Assembly (NCBI GenBank): GCA_028554795.2 | Contig: CM068842.1 | Span: forward strand, 28,039,577-28,103,576 | From: Sinohyriopsis cumingii | Taxonomy: Eukaryota; Mollusca; Bivalvia; Unionida; Unionidae | DNA length: 64,000 nucleotides | Direction: 5' to 3' | Shown here: one piece after another, positions 1-12,020 of the stretch | Numbering within the stretch: position 1 is the first letter of the stretch | Layout of the letters: every line of letters starts with the position of its first letter | The notes under the pieces: generated by a model | Told to the model about the DNA's origin: nothing | Database searches by the model: none | The model's input: only the letters and a program-made list of their open reading frames with translations | Program-made: the position numbers and the translations under genes

Positions 1-169
1 TCCTTGTAGACATGTCTTATTAAACTCTCCGACTCAGCTATATAGTACACTTCCTGATTCAAGTATTTAAATTAAAAAGATATATTAACTTAGATGATGC
101 ATTGTATTTAAGGTAGTTTTTATATACTCATTTAAAAATCCATCATTAGCAAACGCTATACCATCAAAA

Positions 170-265
170 TATTGTTAACGCATGAGATAATTTCATCACT
201 AGTAATGTAGGCATTGCTGATTTCGTCATCACCATCACCATTGTATAATGTACTTCATAAGGTGT
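170..265 (+). repeat. fragment of a dispersed repeat (matches about 61190-61285)
   Basis: This stretch, with its run of catcaccatcacc-like triplets and the words gtaatgtaggcattg and tgtataatgtacttc, resembles 61190-61285 in the same orientation with many substitutions. It looks like the tail of the repeat family that also makes up 57.0-61.3 kb. No coding potential is seen in the first 800 bases. Confidence 0.5.
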
Positions 266-820
266 GTGTTCTCAAACCACCCATACACTTCATGTTTGAA
301 TTAATAATGTTGTGTTCGTAATTTTTCAAAAAATATTTAGGTCGCCTGAAGTGAGGTTTTCTTAGCGTTATGTATATTTAATTTAATTGTTTGTCTGTTA
401 ATTTTAATTTTTTTATATTTCATACATGTATAATAATGTAACATTGTTTGCTGGACTTGACCTTGTCAAAAATTGAGTTCATTTCTGCTCGGCTTGATTG
501 ACTTTTTATTTTTTTAAAAATTTAATTTATTTAAACAACTATAAATAGCTTCATTATTCTCTACGTGTCTGAGCTTATTAACTGAATTATTATTCAGGTA
601 AACATATTGAATTTGGTCAGGGTTTGGGACATTCCAAAGTGAGTTTTATAGCCATTGTGTTTTAAGTAAACAAGGCTCATTAGATCATTCTAGAAGGTTA
701 TTTGCCATTAGGCAATGGTTGTTTTTAAAAAAATGCTAATTTGGGACCTGGGGCCAAGCAGTATATTATCTTGTGACTGTGAGAATTTTACCAGCTGTGC
801 TTTAACATCTAGCTATTTAA

Positions 821-1156
821 GTTGTATTATGTTGTGACCAGTTTGGACTGAATTTTATTTTCTTCAAATTATTGTATTCAAGTGATTATTGTCTCTGGAA
901 ATACAAAAGTACTCTGACAAAACTATTGAACAAAGAAATGCATTGGAGTTTATACTGAATTCAAACCTGGAATAACATTTCTATTTAACAAAAGACTGTT
1001 GACACGTCAGCACTTTGCTGACCATAATAGACAGGTCATCGCCATTAATTTTGGATCTCATCGGGACTTGAAATCAGTTTCACTCAGGACTTTTTATTAC
1101 TAGGACTTGTGTCTTTAATTCTTGGATTATAATTTGAATTTAATTCGCAATACCGT
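821..1156 (+). repeat. LTR copy, plus orientation (solo or rearranged)
   Basis: Starts near gttgtattatgttgtg and ends near attcgcaataccgta. It is the diverged reverse complement of the segments at 1518-1793 and 4679-4967. Shared words include gttgtattat, aacagtctttt, gcgatga and attcgcaatacc (in complement). It therefore belongs to the same LTR family but lies head-to-head with the copy at 1518, which suggests a solo LTR or an inversion breakpoint. The 1157-1517 spacer shows no recognisable gene. Confidence 0.6.
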
Positions 1157-1517
1157 AAGTTCTTTTTTTATTTTTAACTTTGTATTCTAGGGCAAGAAAT
1201 TATTTGTTAAATTTTGCAGAGATTATTGTCTTCACTCTTTTCTGTTACTTATTTTAAGAGCACAGACTCATAACACTAAGCTTATTTTTGTTCACGGTAT
1301 TGATATATCCTCTACTTATATTTCAATTTCATCTTTATTCATCTGTGTTCTGTGTGTTTTAAATCTTGTATTCTGCTCTTGAATTGCAAGAGAAGAATAG
1401 ATTTCGTAATGTCCTTTGTAGACTCAACATGGATCGGGTTCCTCTGGAGTAAATCGATTTATATCTGCTATGCTTACTGGCCCTCAAACTCCGTCTTGTC
1501 ACTGGCTGACAAATATG

Positions 1518-1793
1518 ACGGTATTGCGAATTAAATCCCAAAATAATCAAAGAATTACAGACACGAGTCCTAATAATTTAAAGTCCTGATTCAAATTCAG
1601 TAGGAGTCCAGAATAAAAAAAACTGAAGGCGATGATGTGTCTTTGGTAGCTGACAGAGTGTTGATGTGTAACAGTCTTTTGTTGAATCACAGTAATATCA
1701 TTCCAGGTTTGAATTCAGTATAAATTCCAGGTAACTTGAAGAAATAAAAACTCCAGCCCAAAAATGAATACTGGACACATCATATAATACAAT
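1518..1793 (-). repeat. 3' LTR of decayed minus-strand Ty3/gypsy element
   Basis: Direct repeat of 4679-4967. Both begin acggtattgcgaattaaat on the plus strand and end near catataatacaa, and both contain agcccaaaaatgaatact. Being downstream of the minus-strand pol remnant, it is read as the 3' LTR. The divergence between the two copies marks an old insertion. Confidence 0.7.
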
Positions 1794-2235
1794 TTCAAAG
1801 TGCTAGATCTTGAAGCACCACTGAACAAAGTCCTCAAAGCTACAAGATTGTATAATTTTCAACTTTACATCAGGTCATAATAAGCATTTTTTAAAAAACA
1901 AACCCATTACGAAATGGAACAAAACTGTCTACAATGATTCTGATGTTTACAATTAAAACCCATAACCTGGATTATGTAAAATACACTAAGTAAATTCCAA
2001 AACCTAGACCTAGACCCAACTAAACATATTTGCTGTTATTAATAATAACCGTGACTTTAAACTCATACAAACAGAGAATAATTTAGCTATGTATTAGTTG
2101 TTTACACAGAATAAAATGCAAAAGTCAATTCGGGTCAAGCAGAAATGACTCAGTTTTGGACAAGGTTACATTACAATAGCATGTAATGAAATAACAAAAA
2201 ACTAACTAACAATATAAACTAAATATACATAACAC

Positions 2236-3110
2236 TTACCTAAATAAAGAAAAGAAAGATTTACGAAATAAAACTTTCTTGTTATAATTAGTCAAATATA
2301 CGTGTGGCAAAAATTTCTTTTTACAAAGCATACATGAAGCAATATATTTCGATACACGCAAAAGTGTATCTGCTATTAAATTGTCTTTTCCTTTAACGTG
2401 CCTGATGTCAATATTATATTCCTGCAACATCAAACTCGACCTTAATAATCTCTGATTTTTGTTCCTCATCTTGTTAATGAAAGTAAGGAGGTTGTGATTA
2501 CTAAGCACAATAATCGGAAAAGAAACTCAATATATACTTTAAAGTGTTGTAATGCCAATATCAAAACTAAACATTCCTTCTCGATTATGGAATAATTTCT
2601 CTGGTGCTTATTTAATTTCTTCGAAAAATAGCACACTGGATGATCAACACCATTTTGGTCTTCTTGAATCAATTCTACACCAGCACTAGCAACACTTGCA
2701 TGAACAGGTAGTTTAAATGATTGGTTGAAATTTGGAGCTGTAAGAACTGGTGCACTCTTAAGTATGGCTTTTATCTTATCAGAAGCATTCTGACATTTTT
2801 CAGACCAATGAAACTCGGTGTTTGTTTCCATAAATTTGTCAGAGGTCTAGTAATTATAGAAAAATTGGAACAAAATATCAGATAGTATCCATCCATACCC
2901 AAAATTCGCATTAGTTGCTTTTTAATTCAGAGATAGCTTTGACCTTATATATAAGTTTAACCTGTCCATGCCCCACGATATGCCCTAGAGATCTTACATA
3001 AGCATGGCAAAACTCACTTTTAGACAAATTAATTGTCAAATATGCATCAGTGAGTCTGTCAAATAATTTCCTCATTTCGAAGATATGTTACTCCAAAGTT
3101 AACACAGTCC
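2236..3110 (-). pseudogene. Ty3/gypsy pol remnant: RT thumb and RNase H
   Basis: Read on the minus strand. A reverse-transcriptase C-terminal region lies around 3100-2840, with words like LTINLSKSEFCHAYV and SLGHIVGHGQVK. It is followed by the connection and RNase H region (2831-2466), with VLTAPNFNQSFKLPVHAS, CYFSKKLNKHQRNYSIIEKE and ALQHFKVYI. The next frame (2508-2236) carries SNHNLLTFINKMRNKNQRLL and IDIRHVKGKDNLIADTL. This is the usual RT-RNase H order. At least one frameshift near 2500 and several stops break the reading, and the conserved D of the usual SDHNPL-like motif has become N. The catalytic YxDD palm of RT is not recognisable, so much of RT is deleted or too eroded. Integrase is absent: RNase H runs almost straight to the 3' LTR. 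It is non-functional. Confidence 0.85.
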
Positions 3111-3334
3111 GATCACATTAAATCGTTTAATTCTTCACTGTGTGGGACAGGTACAACTAAATTAATTGCATGATTAACCTGGCTATCTCTATCAACATGT
3201 TCCTTTAAGATATTTAGATGGGAAAGTGGAGTTGGTTTCGCCTCCCAGGAGTACTGATGATCTAATTTAAATCACTTACTTTCTGTACAACTGTGTAAAG
3301 ACTTCATCAAAAGCCTGACCAATACATGTGTGAG

Positions 3335-4081
3335 CTAAAGGAATATTTCCTGATCAACATCATTCTCAGGAGCTTTCCTTGCCATAGGTCTAGTAACTGC
3401 ACAATCAGAGATTACTTTTTCAATAGGATTGACTTTCTGATCCAGACAAGGCTTGTCCGTTAGAAGCGGATTAGCAACAATGTTATCTCCAGCTGGGCAA
3501 TTGCCTAGCAATAAATGAATGCACTCAATGCGTAAAGACGACACTGTTCCGGCTCTCTCGGGTCCTGAGACTAAGTCTGATGACACATTTGCATAATGTA
3601 GAGGAACATTAACAAAGCAGCAGTCTCCTAATTGAATAAGAACTCTCTCCTTTGAAGAATGCTAATCAGAAAAAGACAAAATATCTGTTAACAAAAGACT
3701 ATGAGAAGTTACTGTGTTCCTTAAAATTTTAACAGGGATACGATTGGCCAAATCATCCAAGAGGGATATAGAAATTTTAGATGTGAATGGTTTATAATTC
3801 TCCATATTAAAATTAGTCTGAGCTTTGTTAGACCCAACAAATGTATTGCTTTCAATACATGACCGTGACCATGACCTCTTAGAAATAAGAACACTTGGAA
3901 TAGGTCTTAAATCTGTTGCATTTGCATATGCATTTATTTCTCTCCGTCCTCGTTCTCTGATTTCATTTGCATTTGCTTCTCCTCTTTCTGTAACTACATT
4001 TGTCTTTCTTCTTTCTGTAACTTCATTTGTTTTTGTAACTACTTTTGTCCCTCTTTTGTTTTTCTCCAATTGCATCTGCAT
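3335..4081 (-). pseudogene. Ty3/gypsy aspartic protease and linker remnant
   Basis: Minus-strand reading from 4081 to 3335, upstream of the RT remnant as expected for gag-PR-RT order. Near the end of the 4081-3662 frame, IPVKILRNTVTSHSLLLTD sits where a retroviral protease has its DTGAS-like catalytic site; the D and G are replaced by N and V, so the active site is lost. The next frame (3586-3335) reads IHLLLGNCPAGDNIVANPLL and a SDCAVTRPMA tail, typical of the protease-to-RT linker in invertebrate gypsy elements. The N-terminal 100 codons are a low-complexity repeat of T-E-R-G-E-A-N-A-like words made by imperfect short tandem repeats at 3900-4120, so gag is not recognisable. Confidence 0.7.
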
Positions 4082-4678
4082 TTGTTTCTCCTCTTTCTGT
4101 AACTACATTTGTTTTTCTCTTCTCTCTTTGAAGCCCAGGCCTTCCTAACTCTAATTCCATCATGCATATTAATTTTCATTCCTTTACTTTTATGTTAGAG
4201 TCTGTTACAGACTTAGTAATCAAATCCAAAACACTTTCATCCAAAACATTCTTTTCCACGAAATATTGGACCAAAATATATTTATTTATTTCTTCGTCAA
4301 AGCAGCTCTTGCCTCAGAAAGATCATATTTTATGGCAATCAGAACCAATGCATCCTTTTTCGAGAAGTCTAACTGTTCCTGGATAGGATTTTAAATAAAG
4401 ATATCTACTTTAAATGACATTGTAAAAATTTTGTTGGTTTCACTAAAGATCTATAAAATGTGAAAAATACATGGGATTTAGACAATTCCAAGATAAGGCG
4501 AATCGAAAGTTCAAAAGCAAAGGTTTCTAAAATGTTTTAGAGAAATTCCTATCCTGGACTAGTCCCAAATTTTCTATGCTCTTAAAATAAGTTCTAGCAA
4601 AGAATGAAAGGTAACAAGCTTTGTTAACAAGAAATTTATTTCCTAAGAATACAAATATAAAATGAGAGAAAAGATCGT

Positions 4679-4967
4679 ACGGTATTGCGAATTAAATCAG
4701 CACAAACCCAAAATAAAATAACAAAATCTATTAATAATTTAAAGTCCTGATTAAAAGTCAGTAAATGTCCAGTAAAAATCCAAAAGCTGGAGACGATGAC
4801 GTGTCTGTGGTAGCTTATAGAATGTTGCTGTGTCAACAGTCTTTCATATCCTAGAATTTTATCAGAGAACTTGTATTTCCAGAGAAAATAATCACCTGAA
4901 TTCAATAATTTGAAGAAATAAAATTTCCAGCCCAAAAATGAATACTGAACACAACATATAATACAAC
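4679..4967 (-). repeat. 5' LTR of decayed minus-strand Ty3/gypsy element
   Basis: Partner of the copy at 1518-1793 (same orientation) and inverted relative to 821-1156. The pair brackets the PR-RT-RNase H remnant. The interval 4082-4678 between this LTR and the protease would hold gag, but I see no gag domain there. Confidence 0.7.
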
Positions 4968-4986
4968 TGGTATATCTTCTCTAGCG

Positions 4987-5676
4987 TTGCAAGTAGATCC
5001 AGTTGGGCCTCAACGCTCAGTGAGTGCGACAAAACTCCTTCAAATCCACCAACTTTTACATTTTACTCAGATCCGACTATGGAACGAACTGAATATTAGC
5101 TTTAAAGCCTCCGTTAAGGACATTTTTAGGGTGTTGAATACTTCAGAATTCCCCGATCCATACTGCCACCCTAAAGAATTGGGAAGTATCGATGAGGATG
5201 AACGAGACAGACTTAAGGCGACAGACGCCTTCAGCACTGATCTCCCGACACTTGACAAGAATATAGTAGCTGCTCATATGTACGCTCGTCTGTTATATAG
5301 GGCGGAAAATCTGTTCCATGCCTGTCAGAGCTAGATCGGGATGTCATTGGTAACACCGGCAATAGTCGCTCCTGGGAGGCGACGGCCAGGATTGCTAGGG
5401 TCAATTACCAAGGCTGCTCACCATACCGCAGCCAATACTTTTACTTGTTCTACCAATTTACTCTTGATACGACTTGTCACATGTCTGATGTCCATGTCTC
5501 TAAAACCTTATCATATAATATTTTTCTGGATAACCATGTTCGGGTCACCGTTACTTTGGAGGAAGATTAGAGGAATTTCTAAAGCAGGCAGCTCAGGAAC
5601 TGCCCCTCATTTTCACCAATCAACCTACATGGGTGTTTGGAACGACTCATTTCCCATCAATGTGAAGGGATGCTAA
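4987..5676 (+). pseudogene. DIRS-type element, gag-like 5' region
   Basis: Open frame 4987-5334 (115 codons) starting right next to the LTR at 4967, then another frame 5341-5676. The first contains LWNELNISFKASVKDIFRVL and DKNIVAAHMYARLLYRAENL, a helical protein without zinc knuckle, as in the first ORF of DIRS-like retrotransposons. No secure homology can be claimed from sequence alone. The assignment rests mainly on position: it is immediately upstream and on the same strand as a DIRS reverse transcriptase and tyrosine recombinase. The LTR retrotransposon next door appears to have cut off the 5' terminal repeat. Confidence 0.5.
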
Positions 5677-5911
5677 GCAGCCTCGGGATAGGGAATGTTC
5701 TCAGTCACATGAGCACCATCATCGATTCCTCGGAAGCAATCTTACAAAGGCGATATGAAACCGATGACTAGATCTCCCTAGATATCCCTATTCCCTCAAA
5801 ACGGGGTGGGTGGGTGGGTGGGGGGTGGGTGATCCCAGGTCATTCGTACATTAACAATATCCCCTCCCTCCTTCTCTGCTGTCTTCACGAATAAGTAATA
5901 TCGGGAGAAGT

Positions 5912-7463
5912 TTGCCTTTACAAAACAGGAGACACTGTCGTTCATCAAAAAAGACGGTGGAACTTGTGCAAAGGCCACAATCCCCAGAGTTTTACTCAAG
6001 GCTGTTTCTTTCTCGGAACACAAACAGCAAGTTGAGGCCCACCATCGACTGGAGTCTTCTCAACCAATTCAAGATGGAGACGGCAAGTTCAATCTGCCTC
6101 TCCGTTCGATTGGACGAGTATGTCTTCTTTCTCAATCTGACATCCCTATCCATCCCGTGTCACGAATATTTCTCCGTATTTTACTTTTTTGCTTACCGCG
6201 ATATAGTTTATCAGTTGACCGTTATTCCCTATGGTCTCAACACCAGCCCTTTTGCTTTTACTCAGATTATGGATTTCTTCGGCTCCCTGTTCCGGTTCAC
6301 ATTATCTACAACGACGGCAGAGTACCTGAACCACATCCTACAGAAACACACGGTGAGTTCTATCATACTCTAAGGTAGAAACGATATTCTTTCTCTTCCA
6401 GATCATTTAGGCTTTTTAGTGAACTCGGAAATTCAGACCTCCATCCATCCCAGAACTTTGTCCATCTAGATATGGAGTTTTTAACCAAGGGGAATCTGAT
6501 GCGACTTCCTTGTGATAGCGTTACCAGAATCGCTGACATCGTGAAGTCCGTTTCTAGCAAGACTTGGATTTCAGTGAGAGAATTCTTTCAACTACTCGGT
6601 TTATCCAATGCGGCAGAGGACTTGATTCCGCTTGGCCGTCTTGTTTTTACGGGCCTTGAAAGCGCAATGGCGCCTCTTCTCAAGTCCCATTGATGAAACA
6701 GTCATGATAACGCTCGAAATTCAATCTTTCTTGGATTGATGGGGAAACCTCAGGTCGACTGACCATTGGATTCCCGCCGCTGGGGAAGCTCTGTTCGGAT
6801 TAATGATAGGTACCTAAGCCAGTGCGCACGGTGGGGATGCCCACCTGTTGCCGACCTTCACTAGAGTTATCGACACGTGAGAACAAGGGGGATGGCCTCT
6901 GCACACCAACATCCTAGAAATGAAAGCTGTCATAAACGCCTTTCACTTCAGAAAAGATCGACGGTCCTCATTAGGTCCGAAAACTATGTCGTGGTGACAT
7001 ATGTCCTTAAACAGGGAGGCACCAAATCACCCGACCTGTTTGTTATGATTTGGTCGTTTCTATGTTGATGCAACAATCTCCGTATCTACATACAAATCAG
7101 ACACATTCGAGGCAAACTCAGTTTTTGGCCGAGATTCAATTCAGAAGTGGTAAAGTCCTTCACATGGAATGGTCTCTCCATCAATTGGTCTTCACTGCGC
7201 ACTTACGGGAGTCCGATGATCAACCTCTTGGCGACGGAGTGGAATCTGAAGCTACCCATCCTCGTCTCTCCAGTTCCAGACCCAAATGCTTGGGCCGTGG
7301 ATGCACAGTCAGTCATTTGGGATTGGTTGTGGGCATTTGCATGCCCTCTCGCGGTGCTGAGTCCGAAAATAATCCAGAAGTTACTGGGTTAGAATGGCAA
7401 TGTGACTTTGATAGCCCCTCTCAGATGCAACAAGTCCAGGGTCAACGAATCTACTTGTTCTAG
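5912..7463 (+). pseudogene. DIRS-type reverse transcriptase / RNase H remnant
   Basis: Frame 5912-6373 reads FYSRLFLSRN, LRPTIDWSLLNQFKMETAS, VYQLTVIPYGLNTSPFAFTQ, which are RT fingers and palm motifs of the DIRS type. The aspartate of the first catalytic motif is eroded (FFLNLTSLSIP) and the YxDD region reads IYNDG in another frame. Downstream, 7147-7392 reads GSPMINLLATEWNLKLPILV and SPVPDPNAWAVDAQS, the conserved end of the RNase H region in DIRS and Ngaro elements. Several frames are needed, so it is a pseudogene. Next on the strand is a tyrosine recombinase, the defining partner of this class (in place of a DDE integrase). A G-rich run GGGTGGGTGGGTGGGG at 5804-5831 lies just before RT. 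Confidence 0.8.
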
Positions 7464-7518
7464 CGATAGATATGCTTATGAAGATTTCGGCTAACCCGAA
7501 TTTTCTGCAGCGCCCGCG

Positions 7519-7700
7519 GCAGGGACGTCATTTCAACTTTTTTCGGGGGGAGGGGGCAAAACTTGATTCAGGGGGCAAAATTTGACGGGCTTTTTAATTT
7601 TCGTATATAGGCAACAGCAATTTTACATTTTAGAGCACATGCAAATTCGGGGGGGGGGGAATGCCCCCTGCCTCCCCCCAAATGACGTACCTAGCCCTGC
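7519..7700. mobile_element. small MITE-like insertion within the DIRS element
   Basis: Imperfect terminal inverted repeats gcagggacgtcattt (7519-7533) and its counterpart aaatgacgtacctagccctgc (7680-7700) enclose about 150 bases with runs of G and C (gggggg near both ends, mutually complementary). The element separates the DIRS RNase H from the tyrosine recombinase, and nothing in it codes. No certain target-site duplication was found. Confidence 0.65.
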
Positions 7701-7760
7701 CCGGACCGTCCTCTCTTTTTAAACACCTGCCTCTTACCAGAACAATTCAAAAGTTAGATT

Positions 7761-8827
7761 GTGGAGAGAATCTCGAGAACAAGAAGAGGCTCCAATCTAA
7801 AAGCTTATGAGGGAAAGTGGCGTGTTTTCATGGACTGGTGCCATACCAATAACATCGTCACTCTGTGTGCCTCAATTCCTCACCTAATTGACTTTCTCTG
7901 TGGCACTTTGAGGAGAAAAAGTTGGACTCAAGTCTCTACCAAAGGCTACAACTCCATGATATTGAACACATTCTGTCATCATGACAGACATGTGTTTGGG
8001 GGGATATAGACCTATCGGATCTTTTAGACAATTTTGGTCTCAATCGACTAATATCCCTCGTTTTTTCTCCAAAGAGTACGATGCTGGGTTTTAATGCGGC
8101 TCGATTCGAATCATTCGAACATCTAGAGTACACTTCCATAAAGTCACTATCATACAAGTCATGTTTCCTGTCAGCTTTAGTGCCATTGATGTCCACCCGA
8201 ACTCTTTTCAGTTCACATCGAAGGATTCTGTAAGTCTCTTGACACAATCAAGCTTTTTAGACCATAAATTTAGGTTACCATCTGTCGGTAATCATAGTCA
8301 TCACTCGCTCACTCTCTTCCATAGACAGGTCGAGAACGACAGGCATGCAAGACCATGTTCGTACTTTCAAGCACTATACTTGGAGCGCACAGAGACAAGT
8401 CGTGGCACTCGCAAACGCCTCTTCCTTCTGGTGTGTGATGAAACACAGGATGTCAAGCTTCAAGTCCTTTCTAGATGGCTGAAGTGGGTCGTATGTTTAT
8501 ACTCTGTCCTCTCACCAGATCAGAATCGCATCACGTAGATTACTGCTCAGAAGTTACCAGCAATTTGTGCGAGCCAGGCGTTCGAACGGAACGTTCCAAA
8601 CAGGGATATAATAGAAGCTGTTGGCTGGCATGCAGAGTCAAACATTCGAGCCTCCATCTCAGAAATTTGGCGTCGCAGAGGCAACCTTGAATCTGGTAGG
8701 TCCAGTGGCGGCAGCACAGACGGCCACCAGACCCAACTGGATAAATCAACACAGCCTGTTAGCTTCGCTGGAAAATTTTGTGGATAATCATCTTCTTAAC
8801 CGTATGTTATGGTCACAGGTCAAGTGA
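7761..8827 (+). pseudogene. DIRS-type tyrosine recombinase remnant
   Basis: Frame 7761-8009 begins MERISRTRRGSNLKAYEGKW, followed by WRVFMDWCHTNNI and a FLCGTLRRKSW segment: the N-terminal SAM-like core-binding part of a DIRS/Ngaro recombinase. Parts of the catalytic domain can be followed in other frames to about 8700. The C-terminal region (8475-8690) reads SESHHVDYCSE, then GYNRSCWLACRVKHSS and HLRNLASQRQ, the place of the H-x-x-R, the GW and the nucleophilic tyrosine region. The tyrosine itself seems replaced (SSLHLRNLA where a Y normally precedes LRNLA). Frameshifts and stops show it is dead. It would have integrated the circular cDNA of the element without target-site duplication. Confidence 0.75.
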
Positions 8828-8949
8828 TACCAGACTATGTTGATTATATAATTAGTAGAACGGGTTATCCGTCGCATGTGGGATTTCAACTATTATTCCA
8901 TAGAGGGATACCCGAGGTAGAGGTCGGATGCTCACCATCCACTCCTCTT

Positions 8950-9310
8950 ATTAATATTTTCCTAACGTAACATGATTGGGGAACGTATTCGAAGGAGAAA
9001 GCAAACTTTTAAAGTAAATTATACCTTTCTCCAAGAATACTTACCCAGTAATATTACTTTAAAAGAAATCCTTTAAATCACTAGCTATGCTTGAAGCCTC
9101 GTTAGTGTCTCGCTTGGCTAAAAATTATCGACACCTGGCGGTGTCAAGGGGAAATAATGACCAAGAGTTATTGCCCTTTGACTGTTGATATAGACAGGGA
9201 AATATGATTTTCGTCTTTTAGCAGCGCTGGATTAGCAAGGTATTAGGCTAATTTCCTAACGTAATTTTATTGGGTAGGTATTCTCGGAGAAACATAATTT
9301 TCTAAAAATT
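8950..9310. repeat. DIRS 3' terminal repeats (direct and inverted copies)
   Basis: The word ttcctaacgta followed by attggg...gaacgtattcgaaggagaaa occurs at about 8957-9003 and again at about 9254-9295 (ttcctaacgta, attgggtaggtattc, ggagaaac). A complement of it lies at about 9028-9055 (tttctccaagaatacttacccagtaat). Mixed direct and inverted terminal repeats at the 3' end are typical of DIRS-like retrotransposons. The region has no coding frame. Confidence 0.55.
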
Positions 9311-9349
9311 GCTTTCAAGATTGATTGAAAGCAGATAAAGTATTCGTAA

Positions 9350-10010
9350 TGCATAAGAAAAATGAAAAGAAAGGTCCATCCAAATATCGACCCATATCTG
9401 TTCTATCTGTACCTTAAACATTATGGAAAAACATGTCAGCAAGCACCTTTTCGGATATTTTAACAAGTGCGAACTCCTCCATAAATCACAATCAGACTTT
9501 CGACAGAAACGTTCATGCCAAACATCACTGAATAAACTTATAGATCAGTCACTAGACCTTCTAATCAGGCAAACTTACTTGCGCAATCTTCATTGATTTT
9601 GAAAAAGTATTCGAGTTGGTTGACCATTCGGCGTTCATTAAAAAACTATCAGACTACAAGTTTTCTTCAAAAACCGTTGCTTAGTTCACGTTGTATCTTA
9701 CTTGCAGAGCCCAGGTTGTTTGCACGATAAATATAATTCCGAATGAAGTCATATTTTAAGTGGTGTTCTTCAAGGAACCATGTTAGGGCTTTTCTTTTTC
9801 TACAGTTTATCAGTGACTTAATTGTTGTATCCCTTGCAACCTGATACAGACTGTTTCGCTGACGACTTAACACTGCTTTCATGTGGCAAATCTCTTGACT
9901 TATTTCTAAATAAACTTCAAATGGACCTCAGTAATATGAGTTTTTGGTGTCTACAAAACAGACAGATATTATTATAGTCATAAAAACGCATTTGTTATGT
10001 ATGCACAGAA
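9350..10010 (+). pseudogene. non-LTR retrotransposon (Jockey/CR1-like) RT fragment
   Basis: Plus-strand translation gives KYRPISVLSVP, a CAIFIDFEKVFELVDHSA catalytic-D segment, KKLSDYKFSSKTVA, LTCRAQVVC, and near 9855 a CFADDLTL-like FADD box in another frame (tttcgctgacgactta). These are in RT domain order. Multiple frameshifts and stops are present. Neither the endonuclease nor a 3' tail is visible, so this is an internal fragment, apparently placed directly after the DIRS terminal repeats. Confidence 0.75.
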
Positions 10011-10019
10011 TAAAAATAT

Positions 10020-12020
10020 TTAATTAGACTTAAAATCCTTTTTTTTAAATGAAAAAATTATTCTGCAATCTCCGTAAACAATCGGTAGTTTCCGCGTGCC
10101 AAAAACGAATATTACGTACATTTATGCCTTCTATTCAACCTAGCCATTCAAGAGTTTAATTTCCCCACGTAAATGTCTATGTGATATATCTTACGATCAC
10201 ACTTTTGTACAGCTAATATGGTGCACTGTGTTGCATATTGATGTAACCAAAAGAGTGATAATGAGACAAAAGGTTTCTTTCTTTTCCCGAAAGACACTGT
10301 TTATCACAAAAAAGTGGATTGAAGCTGTGGGATCGAATAGGGGTGAGGGATGGGAAAGTCCTAAATCCTCCTAAATCCCGCAGAAAGCTCTATGGTGCAG
10401 ATGAGAAGAGGGATAGAAAGAGAGTAAGTAAAATATATCAAATAAAGGATTACAGTACAGTAATGTTACTGCAGATGTAAAATATGAATGTTTAAAATAA
10501 TCATAATACTTTTGGAACGTGCAGAGTGCAGGCTTTGATCAAACTCATTATTTAGCATTATTATAACCAACATGAACTGAAAAAAATTAAAAAAGAAATA
10601 CAGTCTTACTCTGGGACGTTTTTTATTTTTAGGTGTACAAGTCTGTAGAATCATTCATCATGGTATATGTCACAAGATTTAAGAAATGAAATAATTTTGT
10701 GTTGAATTTGCCCCCCATCTGCACAGTACAATAAAATAGATAAACAAAACAAACGCGCGACTAAGTTCAAATTTATCTGGGCGGAGTTATGTCAGCAGTA
10801 ATAATGTTGATTTGTGTAATGATGAATATGAGCTTATGTATTTAGTTTTGCATGCGGCATGCATTAATTTACGTTGCTTATTGTAGTGTATTTTGTTTAT
10901 ATAATTAATCCTTAGGTAGAATAAAAAAATGAGCATATAATAAAAAGGTCGTGCAGTATTCCATCCAAAAACTCGTTCATATTTTCCCATACAAATGCAG
11001 TAACCTATAAATACAGACAACTGAAATGGGTACAAAAGCATCCAGGCAACATATTGCATTACAAAGGATAAATACATCAATACATTAAGAAAATTAACCC
11101 TATAAGATTCTTGTATTATCTCCAATTTAAGTTACTTCTACATTAATTTGGCAACGTTGCAGTGAGGCCGATACAAAGAAAATCTGGAAAATATGTATAC
11201 ATTAATTTTATTCCAAACGAATGTTCACATCTCACATTTACAAGATCTTGTTTGTTTTGGAAATTTCTCAAGTACTTATTGTTACGACTTTATGGTCTCA
11301 AATAAATTTACAGAAAGAAGCAAATCCGAAAGGATTTGTAAAACTTGACAAACAATTTAATTAGCAAAGTTATAAATGAAGATGTGAGAGGAACTTACAG
11401 CATTATGAAGTGAATCCAAAATAATCCTGATAAAGTTCCCTGAAAGTCTAAAAGAATTAAAAGTTCGGTAAAAATTTCAAAACAAAAGCTGCATTGGTCC
11501 GCCAAGAATCGTGAAATTGTCAAGATGGCGTGGTCCAGAAATCCTTCGGATAATTCGCAACAGTACCAGAATAATGTTACAGTCCAAATAATGAGCACTG
11601 TCTACTTCCACTGAGCAGTTTAAACAATTGATTAACGTCTCGAGTAATACCTAAGTACATCATAAAACACATCTGCAGACTTACAACATCAACACAAGAA
11701 ATAGGAATGACTTGCCCCACGTGACATCTTTCTATTCAATTTGTCTAGAAATCGCATATATATTTGACCTAGCCCAACCAAAGAGAATATATTGAACTAA
11801 ATTAATCCGAAGGCGGCATTATGTGCTATTATTAAGATCATTATTAGTAATTTTCAACAAATACGAATGCATCTAGTTATAGATGCTATGTAACTTTACG
11901 CTCGTAGCAGACCCTATGTCACGTGGGCAAAATCTAATTAAAGATATTCTGTACAATTTACAACCATGAATAAAAATTACAAATGTGAAATAAAATCATA
12001 CACAAGTTACAAATATATAG
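10020..12020. other. no recognisable gene; AT-rich
   Basis: Two kilobases without a frame that looks coding. The minus-strand ORFs here (112 and 67 codons) are composed of hydrophobic low-information translation of AT-rich DNA. The segment 11395-11600 weakly recalls the ends of the LTR family at 821-4967 (dinucleotide runs and a gtaagttc flank), but too weakly to annotate as an LTR. Confidence 0.5.
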
